DNA from: Helicoverpa zea
Taxonomy: Eukaryota; Arthropoda; Insecta; Lepidoptera; Noctuidae
Length of the DNA stretch: 64,000 nucleotides
Assembly: GCF_022581195.2 (NCBI RefSeq)
Contig: NC_061466.1
Span: 8,804,001-8,868,000 of the forward strand
Direction: 5' to 3'
Shown here piece after piece: positions 12,232-24,228 of the stretch. The notes below the pieces were generated by a model. It worked only from the letters and a program-made list of their open reading frames with translations. It was not told the origin of the DNA and made no database searches. The translations under genes were made by a program, and so were the position numbers. Numbering within the stretch: position 1 is the first letter of the stretch; the number at the start of each line of letters is the position of its first letter.

Positions 12232-14469
12232 TTTTTTAACAGAATTGAAATTATAGAATGATATTTCGTAGTCCAATCCATCCTGTGTTTTTCGATTTGA
12301 ATTTGATTGCCGTAGGTACCTAAGTGTATGTGTGTAGGTATTTATATGAAAGTAATGTCAAAATTCAATCACTTTTTGTAAAACCACTGAAAGATCGATA
12401 TTGTAATCCGCAGAAAGTAACATCATTTTCTGTTGTAAAAGGAAATCTGGCTGGGTGTGTAATTCAAATTCTATAAAATTCTCTTGCCATGAAAAACTTC
12501 GCATAAAGAAAATGCGGATTTTTCTCACAAAACCGTCAATTTTATGTAATTATGCCGTGAAACAGCTTTTCCACAGATGAAAAATCATAATTTGTCACTT
12601 TTGCAATCATTGTACAGTTAAAATGTTCCAAAATTCACAAACAATTAAATTCAAACGTATGACAGTCACATAAGGCTGTGTCTCACTCGCATCACCGCGC
12701 GACATCCAATGCGTCTACCGCTTCCCGTGACGTCACGCGCTATTGTCGCAGTCCGGATATGATGCAGCTCCAGTGTGGATGGAAAGCAAACTAAAATATA
12801 ACTAAAGTTTAAGACAATATAAGAAGGAAAAATTGTTACAACTGGCATGATAATTTTATGTAAAACAAAGAAAAACTTAGGATACAATATTTTGTGAGAC
12901 GAACTAATATAGGTAGATTTGTAACAGGAAATTACAAGAAATGTTGCATTATAGAGGTAATGTGGTTCTAGAACGAAACGAAAGCATATAAGGTAAAAAA
13001 ATTACACCTATTAAAAAAAAACACTTTTTCACCCCACATGGAAAATCTTAAGATGTAAACACCAGGGGGCGCTACTACACACATCATAAATGAAAGAACA
13101 CCATCATAATACCGCTTTAAAATGGCTGCGAGCTTTAAATAGCATCCTCAATATACCACCAACTGTGAAAAGGGTGGATTTAAATCTTAGCTTTTATTTC
13201 TAAGGGAACCAAAACAGTTATGCAATACAAGCCACCAACCAGACCAAAATATCTAATGCAAAATGCAAAATATGAAACCCAATATTCTGTCTATGTTATA
13301 AGGTACATGCTTTCCATATCAGAGTTCTTCAAATAGCTTACCAAATGGACTATAAACTTGAGAAGAAAAAACAATCAGTGCATCTTGCACTATAACTACA
13401 GATTTATGCTACGAATTGCTACGACAGTGCTACATATAGCCCATGCTATAACATGCTGCAAGATGCAAGAGAAGTGCATTTTTCTGTCTGTAGTGTCATC
13501 CAGTGAAGAGTTTTATAGCTGCATCTCGAGTTACAAGTACTTAATGGATTCAGATTTGATGGCGGTCATAAGATAAATTGATATAATTACAAACACATTA
13601 ATATTATTTTTGCTGTTGGTTGAGTGTTCAGTATCTTAATTTAGACCATAGTTAGGCGTCTTTAAATAGGTATACCAAACTAGCTACTCAATCCTATCTC
13701 CATAAAACTAGACAAAAGACAATTCCCATTCCATATTTTATCAAACATTTAAATCATAAAATAACAATCAGTCTTTGAGCAAAATTAGCATCCATCGCAG
13801 ACAATAGGGATGTCTTGAAAGCGACAATTGTGAATACCTTCAAATCTCATCTGCAAATATCTGGAGTAAATCTTAATCCGAACCCCCTCCCTCGCCTCTT
13901 GGACACCCCTCTCGGCTTTTGTCTACCGTTAATAACGTGATTTTAACCACTGTGCAGGCAAATGATAGAAGGATTGTGGTTAGTGATTCTGTTTGATATC
14001 TTCATCTGTTAATAATTACCATGGTATATAGTTCGATATAAGAGCAATTAGGTAATTTGTAGATACAATTCTATTCCTAATTTTCAAAGCAGCAAAATCA
14101 AAGTTACATAATATGCAATAAAAAGGTTCTCTCAATTCTTTCCTTTAGTTCTTGCCATTTCACGCTTAGCTCATATGCACATTTTGAATTTTTGTTCATC
14201 GTGAGTTACGCTGCTCGCTCGATGGCAAAGAACTGTAGACCACATCGCATCGCACCAGCAATTTTGATTAAATCTAAATCTAATCCTTCAATACGGCTCC
14301 ATAAAGACCAGTTCTTTGATTTCCAATCCTAGTACGCTTACTTTAGTTTGGCCAAACCAAACCTTCTGTTACTCCTCTGTCTAACACAAGGCGACATCGT
14401 TCAGATATTAATTTAATGTAATGGGAGCGGGTTCTTAAGACAGACGCGAGTGCCCGCGGCTGACGTATG
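12232..14469. other. Intergenic DNA, nothing recognised
   Basis: AT-rich sequence with only short meaningless ORFs. No repeat boundaries, RNA genes or coding exons that I can support. Confidence 0.5.
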
Positions 14470-14775
14470 CTTTAAATGTTGATTTATCTCCTTGTACCTC
14501 ACTCACTATGCTTCGTGCCTCGAGCCTCGAACCTTGTGCCTTGTGGTAGATTTCAATGAGATATGATTTATCTCCCTGTAGCTCAGTCACTATGCCTCGA
14601 ACCTGGACTCTCAAGCATCGTGCCTCGTGCCTCGAGTCTTGTGTCTCGTGCCTCTTGCTTGATTTCAATATGATGTGATTTATCTCCCAGTACCTCACTG
14701 GGTATGCCTCGTACCTTGTGCCTTGTGCCTCGTGCCTCGCCTTATGCTAGATTTCAGTGTGATATGATTTATTGG
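14470..14775. repeat. Imperfect minisatellite, three ~100-bp units rich in GCCTCGTGCCTCG
   Basis: A unit beginning GATTTATCTCC occurs at about 14479, 14568 and 14679, each followed by ACCTCACT/AGCTCAGT-type sequence, a run of variable CCTCG/CCTTG pentamer steps and TAGATTTCA. Unit length varies because the inner pentamer run expands and contracts, so this is a two-level repeat. Confidence 0.75.
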
Positions 14776-16535
14776 ACTGACAGAGGGTTATGGAAGTTGA
14801 TCTTTAGGTGTTGGGCTTTGGTTGAGGTTTGATTTTGATGGTGCGGTTTTGTTAGTCGTCTATCTAAATATTACAATTTGTAAATCATACCTACTGATTA
14901 ATGATGAATGATATATATTTCTTTCATTGCATAGCAATGTGACTTGTGAAGCCCAGATTGCTCAATAAGAATTGGCCTATTTCATCGATAGGTACTCTAT
15001 GAAAAATTACATAGGTACTCATTTTTTCACAAACCGACCCGTTACCATTACCTAGTGGTAGTAGATCCTGAAATTTATACTTACTTATAGTCTTTTATTA
15101 TGTTTACGTTTCAAGAAATAATCGTAAGAAAATAACAATCTTTACTTGTTGATCCTCCCCTAGCGCGAAAATAATCAACCCTATCCCCCGACTCGTCGCC
15201 AACAATTTATTGCTGCGCCATAAATATTAAAAACTTGGCGCATAAATCTCTGGTCTTATTAATAAAGGCGCCGCGAAGAGGTAAGTTTGCGGTGACGTAT
15301 GCTAAGGCAATATTCTTGGTTTGTCGTCGCCATTTTGGTTATAAATCAGCGATTTCATAATTCAGGCGATGCAGATGTTTTCTCAAACAGTTTGTGTATA
15401 TTATTTATGTTTTTAATTTGTTTATGTAATTAGTTTTAGTTTCTGTGTTAGAAAAAAAAACAATAACTTAGTCATAGCCTCATGAAACTATTTTAAGAGC
15501 ATCCCATTTAATTTATTTGTACTTAGGTATTCTAAGAATATAGGTAAGCAAATCTTATACAGACCACCATTCATATGAGTCATGAATTCTTAATGGAACA
15601 GCATAGATATTGAGGAATCCAAGCAATATCAAACACCGAAACGCCCCTACAATTCATGTCAACATCTAAGCAAACAAAATAAGCAACGGATTAAAACTTT
15701 CTGCAGGCCCTCAGCCCACAATAGATTTGTCGAGACAAAAAACAAAAATTCAATCCAAAACAGCTTTACAAAGGAGACCATTAGTGGATAAACTTCGCGG
15801 GAGGTAATAAGTCTATGGAAAAACTCTCCATGGAAATCAAGGGAAGGCGACTTTTGATTAATTAGCGGTATTCTTTTCGCCGGGGCCGTTGAGACGCGCC
15901 GACTCCCGCCATTAATCCGGCGAAAACAATATGGCCGCTTTATTGAGACATATCCTGTTGCAAGAAGTTCGGTTGTAAAATTGAAAGGGTTCCTTATTTG
16001 AATTTGATTGTGATGTTGGTTGGTTTATTTTATTTTTAATTTTTGGTATTCTCTCTGCTGTATTGCCGGCCGCAAATATTGATGGTCTTTGGTTATCTTT
16101 GTACATATTGGCCAAGATGATGACTATAATGATGATTCCCTTAAGACTTTCAAATATATTAGCTAAACCTTTTCAAAGCATTATAATAGCTAATTCCTCG
16201 TTGCAAGTGACAATTTCTAATTTCTCCACTCATGCTTTGGCTAAGGAATACTTAAAGACCTTATATTAAAACATTCTAAAATAATACTTAAAGTAACAGT
16301 TAGCTATAAAACGTCAATTACTTGAACAGGCCTCATCTCAATCGACGTTTGAAAAGTTAAATTTGTTCAAAAGAACATTTCAACGCGGCTGAGGTAATCA
16401 AAGGGGAGGAATTGATGTCAGCCACCGCTGGCTCAATGCTAATTAATGACAGACTAACAAACCGGATACTTTTCATTATGTTTGAATTGTTTTTAAAAGA
16501 TATCCGGTGAAATTAGAACGGTTCATTTTAAAGTT
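14776..16535. other. Intergenic DNA, nothing recognised
   Basis: No supported gene or bounded repeat. The 67- and 68-codon ORFs at 15.9-16.3 kb have no recognisable features. Confidence 0.5.
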
Positions 16536-16539
16536 GTTT

Positions 16540-16828
16540 TTAGGGTTCCGTACCCAAAGGGTAAAACGGAACCCTATTGTTTTCGGTCCTCTGTCCGTCC
16601 GTCCGTCCGTCTGTCACCAGGCTGTATCTCATGAAACGTGATAGCTAGAGAGCTGAAATTTTCACAGATGATGTATTTCTGTTTCCGCTATAATAACAAA
16701 TACTGAAAACTAGAATTAAATACATATTTTGGCTATATACAACAAACGTGATTTTTTTATCCGTTTTATAAATAATAGTACGGAACCCTTCGTGCGCGAG
16801 TCCGACTCGCACTTGGCCGGTTTTTTCA
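16540..16828. repeat. Lepidopteran interspersed repeat (GGTTCCGTAC ... CTTGGCCGG family)
   Basis: Starts with AGGGTTCCGTACCCAAAGGG, has a run of CCGT tetramers (16596-16612), and ends with CGAGTCCGACTCGCACTTGG and CCGG plus a T-run. I recognise this combination as a very common moth/butterfly interspersed repeat. A diverged partial relative lies at 45800-45850. Class (SINE-like or other non-autonomous) is not certain. Confidence 0.7.
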
Positions 16829-17314
16829 GAAAGCCTTTGTCTTGTAAGTGACTGATTTTCAGCTAAGGTAAACGTACCAATACTCGTCGGATTTCGGAAA
16901 TCACCGACTTTGAAGCGCTACTGTGTGTTAAATATTCAATACAAAATGAAAATTTTTGCATGACGTGATAGAGTATTTATTCGTTATTCTAAGTAATTAA
17001 TGTTTTTTTAATCATTTTCATGGGTTTATGTACTTATTAAGGCAAAAGTAAAAAAAGGGCGATTTGTACCAATAGTCGTCTGATTTATACGGATACTCGT
17101 CAAATATTCCCAGTACTCGTCAACTTTTAATGCTAATGTGAACTCTCTGCTCTTGAACATAAAGTTCAAGTTATGTACATTTTTTTTGTGCTTGACTTTG
17201 TTAAGCATACTTGTGCCTTTGAAACATTAGGTAGATAGATAGAAAACCAAATCCCTATTTAGAATAGCAGGTCATAATCTGTTACAAGAGCAAGTATTCA
17301 ATAAAATAGATTAT

Positions 17315-18820
17315 GGGTGAATTTCAACAGGTCCAATAAAATTTTCATTTCCGTGGATTTTTTATTCTTCAACTTTAGAACAAGAAAAAATAGTGATTAC
17401 TCAAGTTTTTGATAAGATATGTATTCTTACTTAATATCTAGTAGATAGCTTAAAAAACGAACGAGATATACAAGATTAAAATTTTCATGCCACGGCGATG
17501 AAACATGTATGCACGGCAATGAAACATGCGTCCATGGCAATGAAAAAACTTTTCACGTCGTTTTTTTTTTCAGACAATCTTTTTCTTTTCTTTCTCTCCT
17601 TTTCCGATAGTTTCGGTTTAGGCATCTTGGCTTTCTAGAAAGAATCAATCCATTATTATGTTTATAATTAGACTGTAGTATATGTGAGTGAGTCAGTGAT
17701 TGTGTGTGTGTGTGTGTGTGTGTATGTGGAGGTGCGTACGTGTGTGTGTTTGTGTGAGTCCGTGTGCATGTGTGAGATGGTGTGTGTGCGTGTTTGAATA
17801 TCTATCGTGTGATGGAGTGTCAAATGACAGAGAGAGTGGAGTGGTGTGTGTGTAAGTTTATCGTTTTGTGAGGTGAACGTGGAAATATCTTTGACTGTAT
17901 AGTACAAATTGTTTTTTTTTCTTCATGCCGTGGCGATGAAAACATAAGTCACGGAAATGAAACATGTGGCCACGGCAATGAAACGAAATTGTTTTACAAG
18001 GCATGGCAATGAAAATTGTTTCATTGCCGTGTATTTTTATTCATTTCCATAGCAAATTTTGACCACGGAAACTACGGAAATGAGAGCGCGGCGATGAATA
18101 TCAAGGCAAAAACATCAAAAAACCAAAAATCTGTTAATAATTCACAGTAATTAACACGTCACAAATAAACATAAGATAAATGGCATTGTACCGAATGATC
18201 AATTAAGAGGACAAACTTATTCAAACAGAAGTTAGACCTATCCACGGCGATGAAAGAAAAAATGTCCAGTAATAAAAAAAATGAATAATTACATTTATGG
18301 CGCGAAAACGCAGGCACGTGCACACGTAATTCCACGTTGAACACTTGACGTCCACTAATATGCAACATTTAGCGCACAGCGGGAGGGACGCAAACCGTTA
18401 GAAAAAGCAATATTCCCAAATATGTTTAGGACATGGCGATGAATGGTAGTTCTGGGACAAACTATTTTTTATTTACCATTCGTTGTATTGTTTAAATATT
18501 TGAACAAATGTATCCTGTAACAATACTTTAACTATTCACGAATCAAATAAAAATAGGTTTTAATATAAATAACTAATACATTTTTATCAATAAGGTCTAG
18601 TATACATCAAGGTGACGTGTGGACAAACACGGCAATGAAAGATTTTGAGGTTTTAATTTTTTTTTTGGAGAACCAATTAATCCTATTAACAAAATATTTA
18701 GTGCTACACATAGATTACTATTTCACCTACTTAGAAAAAAATATAAGTATATTATAACAATGATTTTTAGTGCCGATTTCATCGATGCCACGCAATTTTT
18801 GGTCCCGGGAAATTCACCCT
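17315..18820. mobile_element. Non-autonomous DNA transposon with ACGGCRATGAAA subterminal repeats
   Basis: Ends are GGGTGAATTTC (17315) and GAAATTCACCC (to 18820), with TTAT on both outer sides, which suggests a 4-bp target duplication. At least 14 copies of a short motif close to CACGGCAATGAAA (variants ACGGCGATGAA, ATGGCAATGAA, ACGGAAATGAA) lie in both orientations between 17345 and 18800. There is no transposase ORF. A (TG)n-rich tract at 17695-17860 sits inside; the 79-codon His/Thr-rich ORF there is only its translation. I cannot assign a superfamily. Confidence 0.65.
17695..17860. repeat. TG-rich microsatellite
   Basis: Pure (TG)n around 17700-17723 followed by interrupted GTGTGTG and GAGTGTG runs. 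Confidence 0.9.
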
Positions 18821-19164
18821 TATATTATATTACATTTTAATTTATATTCCTATCTATCAAACGCTGGGAATCACAAAATAAGTCTATAAAATATATGTTA
18901 TATTTCGTAATCAATCATATAACCATGCAGTCATGTGCATATGTAGCACGAGTAAAATTATTACTATTAAAATATTTAAATTGCAAAACCAATATTGTGT
19001 TTTCCCAAAATTTATATATAACCTTCGCTCCTCTCCCTTATGGAAGCAGCCACATCTTTTAGACAGAATTGACCAAATTATCCGTACTATCCTTCATCTC
19101 TTTTTAATTTGGCCTTGGACGACCGAGCGTGGCTTCAAGCCACCCTTTTTTTTTTTAACGACGT

Positions 19165-19393
19165 CAAAAATCATTAAATGACCCCTCCCGCTGTGGGTTA
19201 GCAGCGGTGAGGGAGTGTCAGACTCTTACTGACTAAAAACCATCGTGTTCCGTCATAGGCATTTTATGTACCAGGGCCGCGGTATCTCTTTCGAACAACC
19301 CGCAGCCCCGGCAGGCCTTGGCCCTGCTGGGCCCCGCTGGGGATGCTGACATCTCTTTGAGGAGCGCGTGGAACAACGCGCGCCGTCGACACG
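19165..19393 (-). mobile_element. 3' end of an R1-like LINE, antisense fragment
   Basis: The minus strand matches the last part of the element at 33588-34064: an Arg/Ala-rich stretch (GRRRALFHALLKEMS), then GTCAGTAAGAGTCTGACAC, CTCACCGCTGCTAACCCAC and a GGGGTCATTTRATGA terminus. It ends abruptly at about 19393, where plus-strand LINE sequence of a different family begins, so this is a recombination or nested-insertion junction. Confidence 0.75.
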
Positions 19394-20100
19394 GGCGCGA
19401 AGCCACCCTTCCGATCAGATTCGGTGGCCTCGGCGTCCGCAAAATTTCCAGTATAAGTCTACCGGCGTTCCTATCCTCGGTCTGCGGCACTAAGGAGTTG
19501 ACCAGCAAAATTTTAGCCCCTTCACTGGTCGATTCTGAGGTGCATGGTATGAACGCCTGGAAAGTGGCTTACCCAAATACAGCCTTCCCTGACAACCCGG
19601 CTTCCCAGAGACAGTGGGACGAGCCGCTCTGCAGATTGACGAGACTAATTGAAACATCTGTCAATACTGCTGAGCGTGCTACTGGCTGTGGGAGAGTGGG
19701 AGTCAGGCTATGGCTTCACGCACTGCCGTCACCCAGCGTTGGGACCATGCTGGGTGACACAACATTCCGGCTCGCTACATGCCTACGCCTCGGCGCTCCC
19801 ACTGGGGCTCCGCATCGCTGTCAGTGCGGCGAATCTGTGGACTGCCTTGGGCACCATGGTCTTTCCTGTGGCAAAAGTGCTGGTCACATGGCACGACACG
19901 CCAGCATAAATGACATGAAAATGTGGAGTCCACTCGTGACCAAAAGGCTGGCCTATACTTCGGCCAAAGGATATGCATTGCCATCCAGCGTGGCAATGCA
20001 GCCAGCCTTTTGGGCACGATCCCCGCTGACAGGGATGCGGATGAATTTTTTGATACTTAGTTTTAATATTTCCCCCTTTATTATTTTTGTAAATATGAAA
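19394..20100 (+). pseudogene. LINE ORF C-terminal remnant, copy A (CCHC motif)
   Basis: Plus-strand coding remnant. It reads LPIRFGGLGVRKISSISLPA, then LWLHALPSPSVGTMLGDTTF, then a CCHC-type block CQCGESVDCLGHHGLSCGKS and RHASIND. After about 19915 the reading frame breaks and an internal segment is missing. The protein's last residues reappear in another frame at about 19950-20057 (GQRICIAIQRGNAASLLGTI, then DRDADEFFDT and a stop), followed by an AT-rich tail. The GGLGVR, HALP and CxC...GHH..C order is typical of the region after the reverse-transcriptase domain in certain LINE proteins. 5'-truncated and internally deleted. Confidence 0.7.
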
Positions 20101-20690
20101 GTCTGTGAGACCACCACACTGGTCAATTTTGAGGTGCCATGTCTGACCGAGGCTTTAAATGCTTGGAAAGTCGTGCAGCCGCAGTGCCGGCCGCATACCA
20201 CGACATGCTAACATCAACGACGTGATCCGTCACGCTCTTGTTGCCGTCGGCGTACCAGCCGTACTCGAACCAAATGGCTTGGTACGCGACAATGGCAAGA
20301 GACCAGACGGCATGTCGCTATTTCCGTGGAAGTTGGGTAGGACTTTAGTGTGGGACGCGACATGCATCGACACTCTTGCGCCATCTCCCGGAACTCTCCC
20401 ATCCCGGAACTGCATGTTGTGCTGGCTCCGCCGCTGCACAAGCAGAGAACCTCAAGCGGCGCAAATATAGTAACCTTATATTCAAGTACATGTTCAAGCC
20501 GTTTGGGGTTGAAACTCTTGGGCCGTGGGGTCCAAGAGCCCGCCTTCTTGCCAAGGATATTTCCCAGCGCCTGGTTGACACTTCACGGGACCCAAAGGCT
20601 GGCTTTAACTATAAGATTACTCTTTACCCATCAATATCGAATACGACAAGCAAAGCAGTGACAGCGATGGAAGCTATGTCATCTTAGTTT
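20101..20690 (+). pseudogene. LINE ORF C-terminal remnant, copy B (endonuclease-like motif)
   Basis: Begins with a repeat of part of copy A (TTLVNFEVPCLTEALNAWKV versus LVDSEVHGMNAWKV at about 19530), jumps to SAGRIPRHANINDVIRHALV, then has the motif pair KRPDGMSLFPW ... LVWDATCIDT. A frameshift follows, and the frame continues with PFGVETLGPWGPRARLL and RRLVDTSRDPKAG-like sequence to a stop at about 20685. The PD...W...D-A-T arrangement after a CCHC block resembles the C-terminal restriction-like endonuclease of R2/R4/CRE-type LINEs; that assignment is inference. Non-functional because of deletion and frameshift. Confidence 0.65.
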
Positions 20691-21874
20691 TAAAACTGAT
20701 TTTAATATTTTTTGCGTCAAAACTAGTTGAATGACATAATTTTTATACAGACGCTATTAAAGCAAGTTAGGGAGACGCGGTACAATACGCGTGACGACAT
20801 GCAGTTATTTCAAACAAAAAGCATAGTGTAAGAACAGTCAATTTTTGCTTGCCACAAATTGTAATCCAAGCGTAGTAGAAACAAAGGCTAGTGGTAGTTG
20901 TACCCAAAGCGGTAGATATGTATCGTGGCGGAGGCCTACAGCGGCCAATATATACCTAAAAAAAACACTCGTAGAAAATGCATACTTATAGGAAACAGGG
21001 GATTTAACCATTAAGAAACATATTAATTGAATCGAATAACAGGACTGTGTACGTGCATCTAGAACCAGGAGAGTAAAATGTACCCCTAAGAAAAAGCTTT
21101 AAAGAAACGCAGTTTTATCAACAAAAATGTAGTCTAAACCTTAAATATGTTTGTTCTAGAGAGATAACAATTTTGTAAAAGTCCCGATATTAGCTATTTA
21201 TTCGCATTTTGTACTGTAAAACACAAAATATCCTCATTATGACGAGTTTAGGTGCAACTTTTGAGCACGTCCCAGTAGTCGTCATAATAATTCTAAAATT
21301 GACGGGTTTTGGGTCAAATAGGAGTTTTAAAGTACCAATAGATGTCACATTAAAAAAATATATCTTCTATGTTAAAAGTATTCCAAATTGCATATTACAT
21401 CGTTAGCAAATAAACTTAACTATCTAATTAAACAAAGAAACATACCACAGACCCCACTGGAGTTATGTAAATCAAAGCACAAAACCACGTGCTGAGTTTC
21501 ACTTTTGACAGCTGAACTTCATGAAAAAACTATTTTGTTAGGGCACACACTTTTCGAATAACATATCTCAGACGCCATGAATGTTAAAACCCCGTATTGG
21601 AATTTCAATTGTGCAATATATTATCAACAATATGTTGACATATAAACCGGGCCATTTTAAGTTCAGTAGAAATAATAAATAAAAGTTTTTAGATTAATTG
21701 ACGACTATTGGGGCATGATGACTTCACCCGCGTTTACCTTAATCTGATCACCCGACGGATCAGATTAGCTGTATCCCGACGGATCGGAAAAGGTTTAGCC
21801 TAGACATGCATGCTTACAAATGACTTACCTACTTGAAGACGCAAAGCCTATTTACCTTTAAATAACTAATTCCT

Positions 21875-22015
21875 TCATCATCCCCCGAGTCTTTCCCCAA
21901 CTACAAGAAGCGACGGCCTGTCTGACCCCTCATCTGACTCGGGCAACCCAACACCCCTTGGTAAGACTGGTTGACAGACTTACTGACTTCTGACTACCCG
22001 TAACGACTAGCAGTA
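21875..22015 (+). mobile_element. SINE-like repeat (CATCATCCCCCGAG family), copy 1
   Basis: CATCATCCCCCGAGTCTTTC through ACCCCTTGGTAAGACTGG and CTTCTGACTACCCGTAACGA. It is the same family as 31005-31080 and 47023-47207, with the central GTTGGGGTCGGCTTCC part deleted in this copy. Confidence 0.75.
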
Positions 22016-22029
22016 GCTAATAATCAATT

Positions 22030-22125
22030 AATCAATTACTAATTTATTTATTTACCCTTTATACAACAAAACATTACAAAGACGGACTTAATGCCATAGG
22101 CATTCTTTCCAGTCAACCTTAGAGT
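22030..22125 (+). repeat. LINE 3'-tail-like fragment
   Basis: TTATTTATTTACCC, then ACAAAGACGGACTTAATGCC and AGGCATTCTTTCCAGTCAAC, a string I recognise as a frequent 3' tail of moth non-LTR elements. Only this short piece is present. Confidence 0.5.
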
Positions 22126-23525
22126 GACGCGGAGTAAACATGGTAGGTGCATTAGCCAATAAGACAAAAACTAAGTAACTGAATAATGCACAAAACAATG
22201 AATACTAATTCCTTACCTATATGAAATTACTTTTGTACCATTTAATACATTCCTCCATCTGTCATTTCCACAACCGGAATCATATGACACCACATAGGTA
22301 CCTATTCAATAAACTGACCAACATCTGCGGTTGCAATATGACTCTCCCATACATATGCCACACAATGATTACATTCGTCAAAACGTCAACTTTCATCGAA
22401 CTTTAATTATTAGGTGTAGGCGAATTAGTAAGGGTCTGTTCACACTCGTTGATATTGTACCACACATAAAATAATACCTACAAAATATAATTGTGAATTT
22501 GTTGTACAAATAAGAGATGATATTAATGAGAGCATGATGATACGGTGTGAAACGCAGGCTAAAAAACATGTTTTAAGTATGAATGTGGAAGGATTACGAT
22601 TCTGAGGTAGACCAAAGAAAAGGTGGCTTGATTGCTTGAAAGAAGACATGAAGCAGAAGTTAGTGGATATTAGTATGACGTCTATCAGAGAGAAATGGAA
22701 GAAAAATACATATTGTCCCCACCCCAAATGACTTAGGAACAGGACAGGAAAAAGAAGAAAAAGAGTACAAATAAAAAAAAATTGAAACTATTAGCTACTC
22801 CTCACTGTTTTTGATAGTAGACTGGCCATATAGAGAAAAAAATGTGTTCTTGCATTCCTTTCTCAACTTGCATCGATGATATTGGAAACAATAACCGCAT
22901 GCATTGTCTAAACTTGCCTTAACATATGAGGGGTGAATGGTGAATGATTTCAACCCCACAGTAATAATGATATTAGTTGTAACCCGTATTTAGCAGGGGT
23001 GGGTTATGCCCCGAGAATGGTAACAAGCTACTGTGTGATTTAACACATGTGGGCCTTGTCACGGCTTGTAATGCAATTTTAATGTGTGTTAACGTATCGT
23101 TTGGCTGTCAAGTCATTTGAAATAGAGTTGGTGCAGCCTTCTGTCTGGGTTTACCAAGTTACGTCATACAAGTCACTTTTATATTCACGTACTTCATGAT
23201 ATCACAGAAATAACATTGAATATTCTGTAAAGCATACACAAAGAACAACTCTTAAAAGGGATTTTGGAAATTCTTAGATGAGGTGAAACTGCGAGATGAT
23301 GACATTAGATATCTACACATAGCTCGTAGATAATAAAGCTGAAACGGATTATAATACCTAGCTGATGCTTTAAGGAATAAAAGGAGACGCTCTTGGTGAA
23401 CTAACAGTCACATGGATCAATCGATCATAATGTAAAATTGTAAAGCATTGCTTGGCACAGTTGGACCGTAGACGAGTGGGCGGTGAGTTGCGGAAGGCAC
23501 AATAAATTGCGGTAAATTGGGTCCC
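22126..23525. other. Intergenic DNA, nothing recognised
   Basis: No supported coding region. The 95-codon minus-strand ORF at 22440-22727 overlaps an endonuclease/RT-type pseudogene-like string (its complement reads GRPKKRWLDCLKEDMKQK), which hints at an old LINE fragment at about 22600-22740. Confidence 0.4.
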
Positions 23526-23528
23526 GGC

Positions 23529-24228
23529 TATAATATAGCAACTATACTTCAAGATTTCTTATATTTCCTCAGGGCATCAGAAAGGGTCTCGTAATGTCAG
23601 TGGTTATGTCCCCAAGCAACAAATGTCAGTTTGGTGATAATTGACGCAACGAGCGCGATCTGGCGCGGTGGGAAAAAAATGTAATACTATGGAAGTTCTT
23701 CAAAACACAAATCAGTCAAAGATAAAGGTATTTATTTATTTATATAATAGTTCATGTACACAGATACACACACAGAATACAGAAAAGAAGAAAGATAGAA
23801 CACATAGTACATAGGCACAGCTTATTTCAAGAGAAATTTCTTCCAGCAGGCCCGTTATGGGAGAGTTAGAATAAGAAGAGTATGGTATGTATAAGGGATT
23901 TTTGAAAATTTTTAGGGACGAGTATGAAACCGCTAGGTGGTCCTAAACTTTAGATTGCGCACAGCAATATCGGTGGCGGCAAGTAGGACGTACCTAGGTC
24001 TTGGGGCACATTGGCCAGCACAGAAGGTGACGCATTGTCCGAAATAAAAGCAGAAAAGTCTTGTACAGATGCTTTAAATAATATAGGTATGAACTATGCT
24101 TCAAGATTTCTTCATTTCCTCAGGGCATCAGAAAGGGTCTCGTAATGTCAGTAACAGCGGTTATGTCCCCAAGCAACAAATGTCAGTGTGGTGATAATAG
24201 ACGTAACGAGCACGATCCGTCGCGGTGT
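23529..24228. repeat. Direct repeats flanking a LINE-tail-like insert
   Basis: Copy A (23529-23669) and copy B (24078-24228) share CTTCAAGATTTCTT, TTTCCTCAGGGCATCAGAAA, GGGTCTCGTAATGTCAG and CCCCAAGCAACAAATGTCAG. Between them lies about 420 bp containing TTTATTTATTTATATAATAG and CAAGAGAAATTTCTTCCAGC, which resembles a moth non-LTR 3' tail. A tandem duplication followed by insertion, or duplication during insertion, would explain it. Confidence 0.7.

Larger units (their letters stand above)
16866..21739. mobile_element. Candidate outer DNA element with TA target duplication, heavily nested
   Basis: The left end TA|AGGTAAACG (16864-16874) is mirrored by the right end CGTTTACCT|TA (21731-21741). 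Just inside both ends lie copies of a CCAATAGTCGTC-like motif (about 16877, 17070, 17092, 17111 on the left; about 21270 and 21700 on the right, in opposite orientation). Together these suggest a transposon whose two halves were pushed apart by later insertions at 17315-18820 and 19165-20690. The inverted repeat is short, so chance pairing of two separate copies is possible. Confidence 0.4.

Noticed and set aside
17668..17907. 79-codon Thr/His-rich ORF
   Set aside because: Translation of a TG-rich microsatellite.
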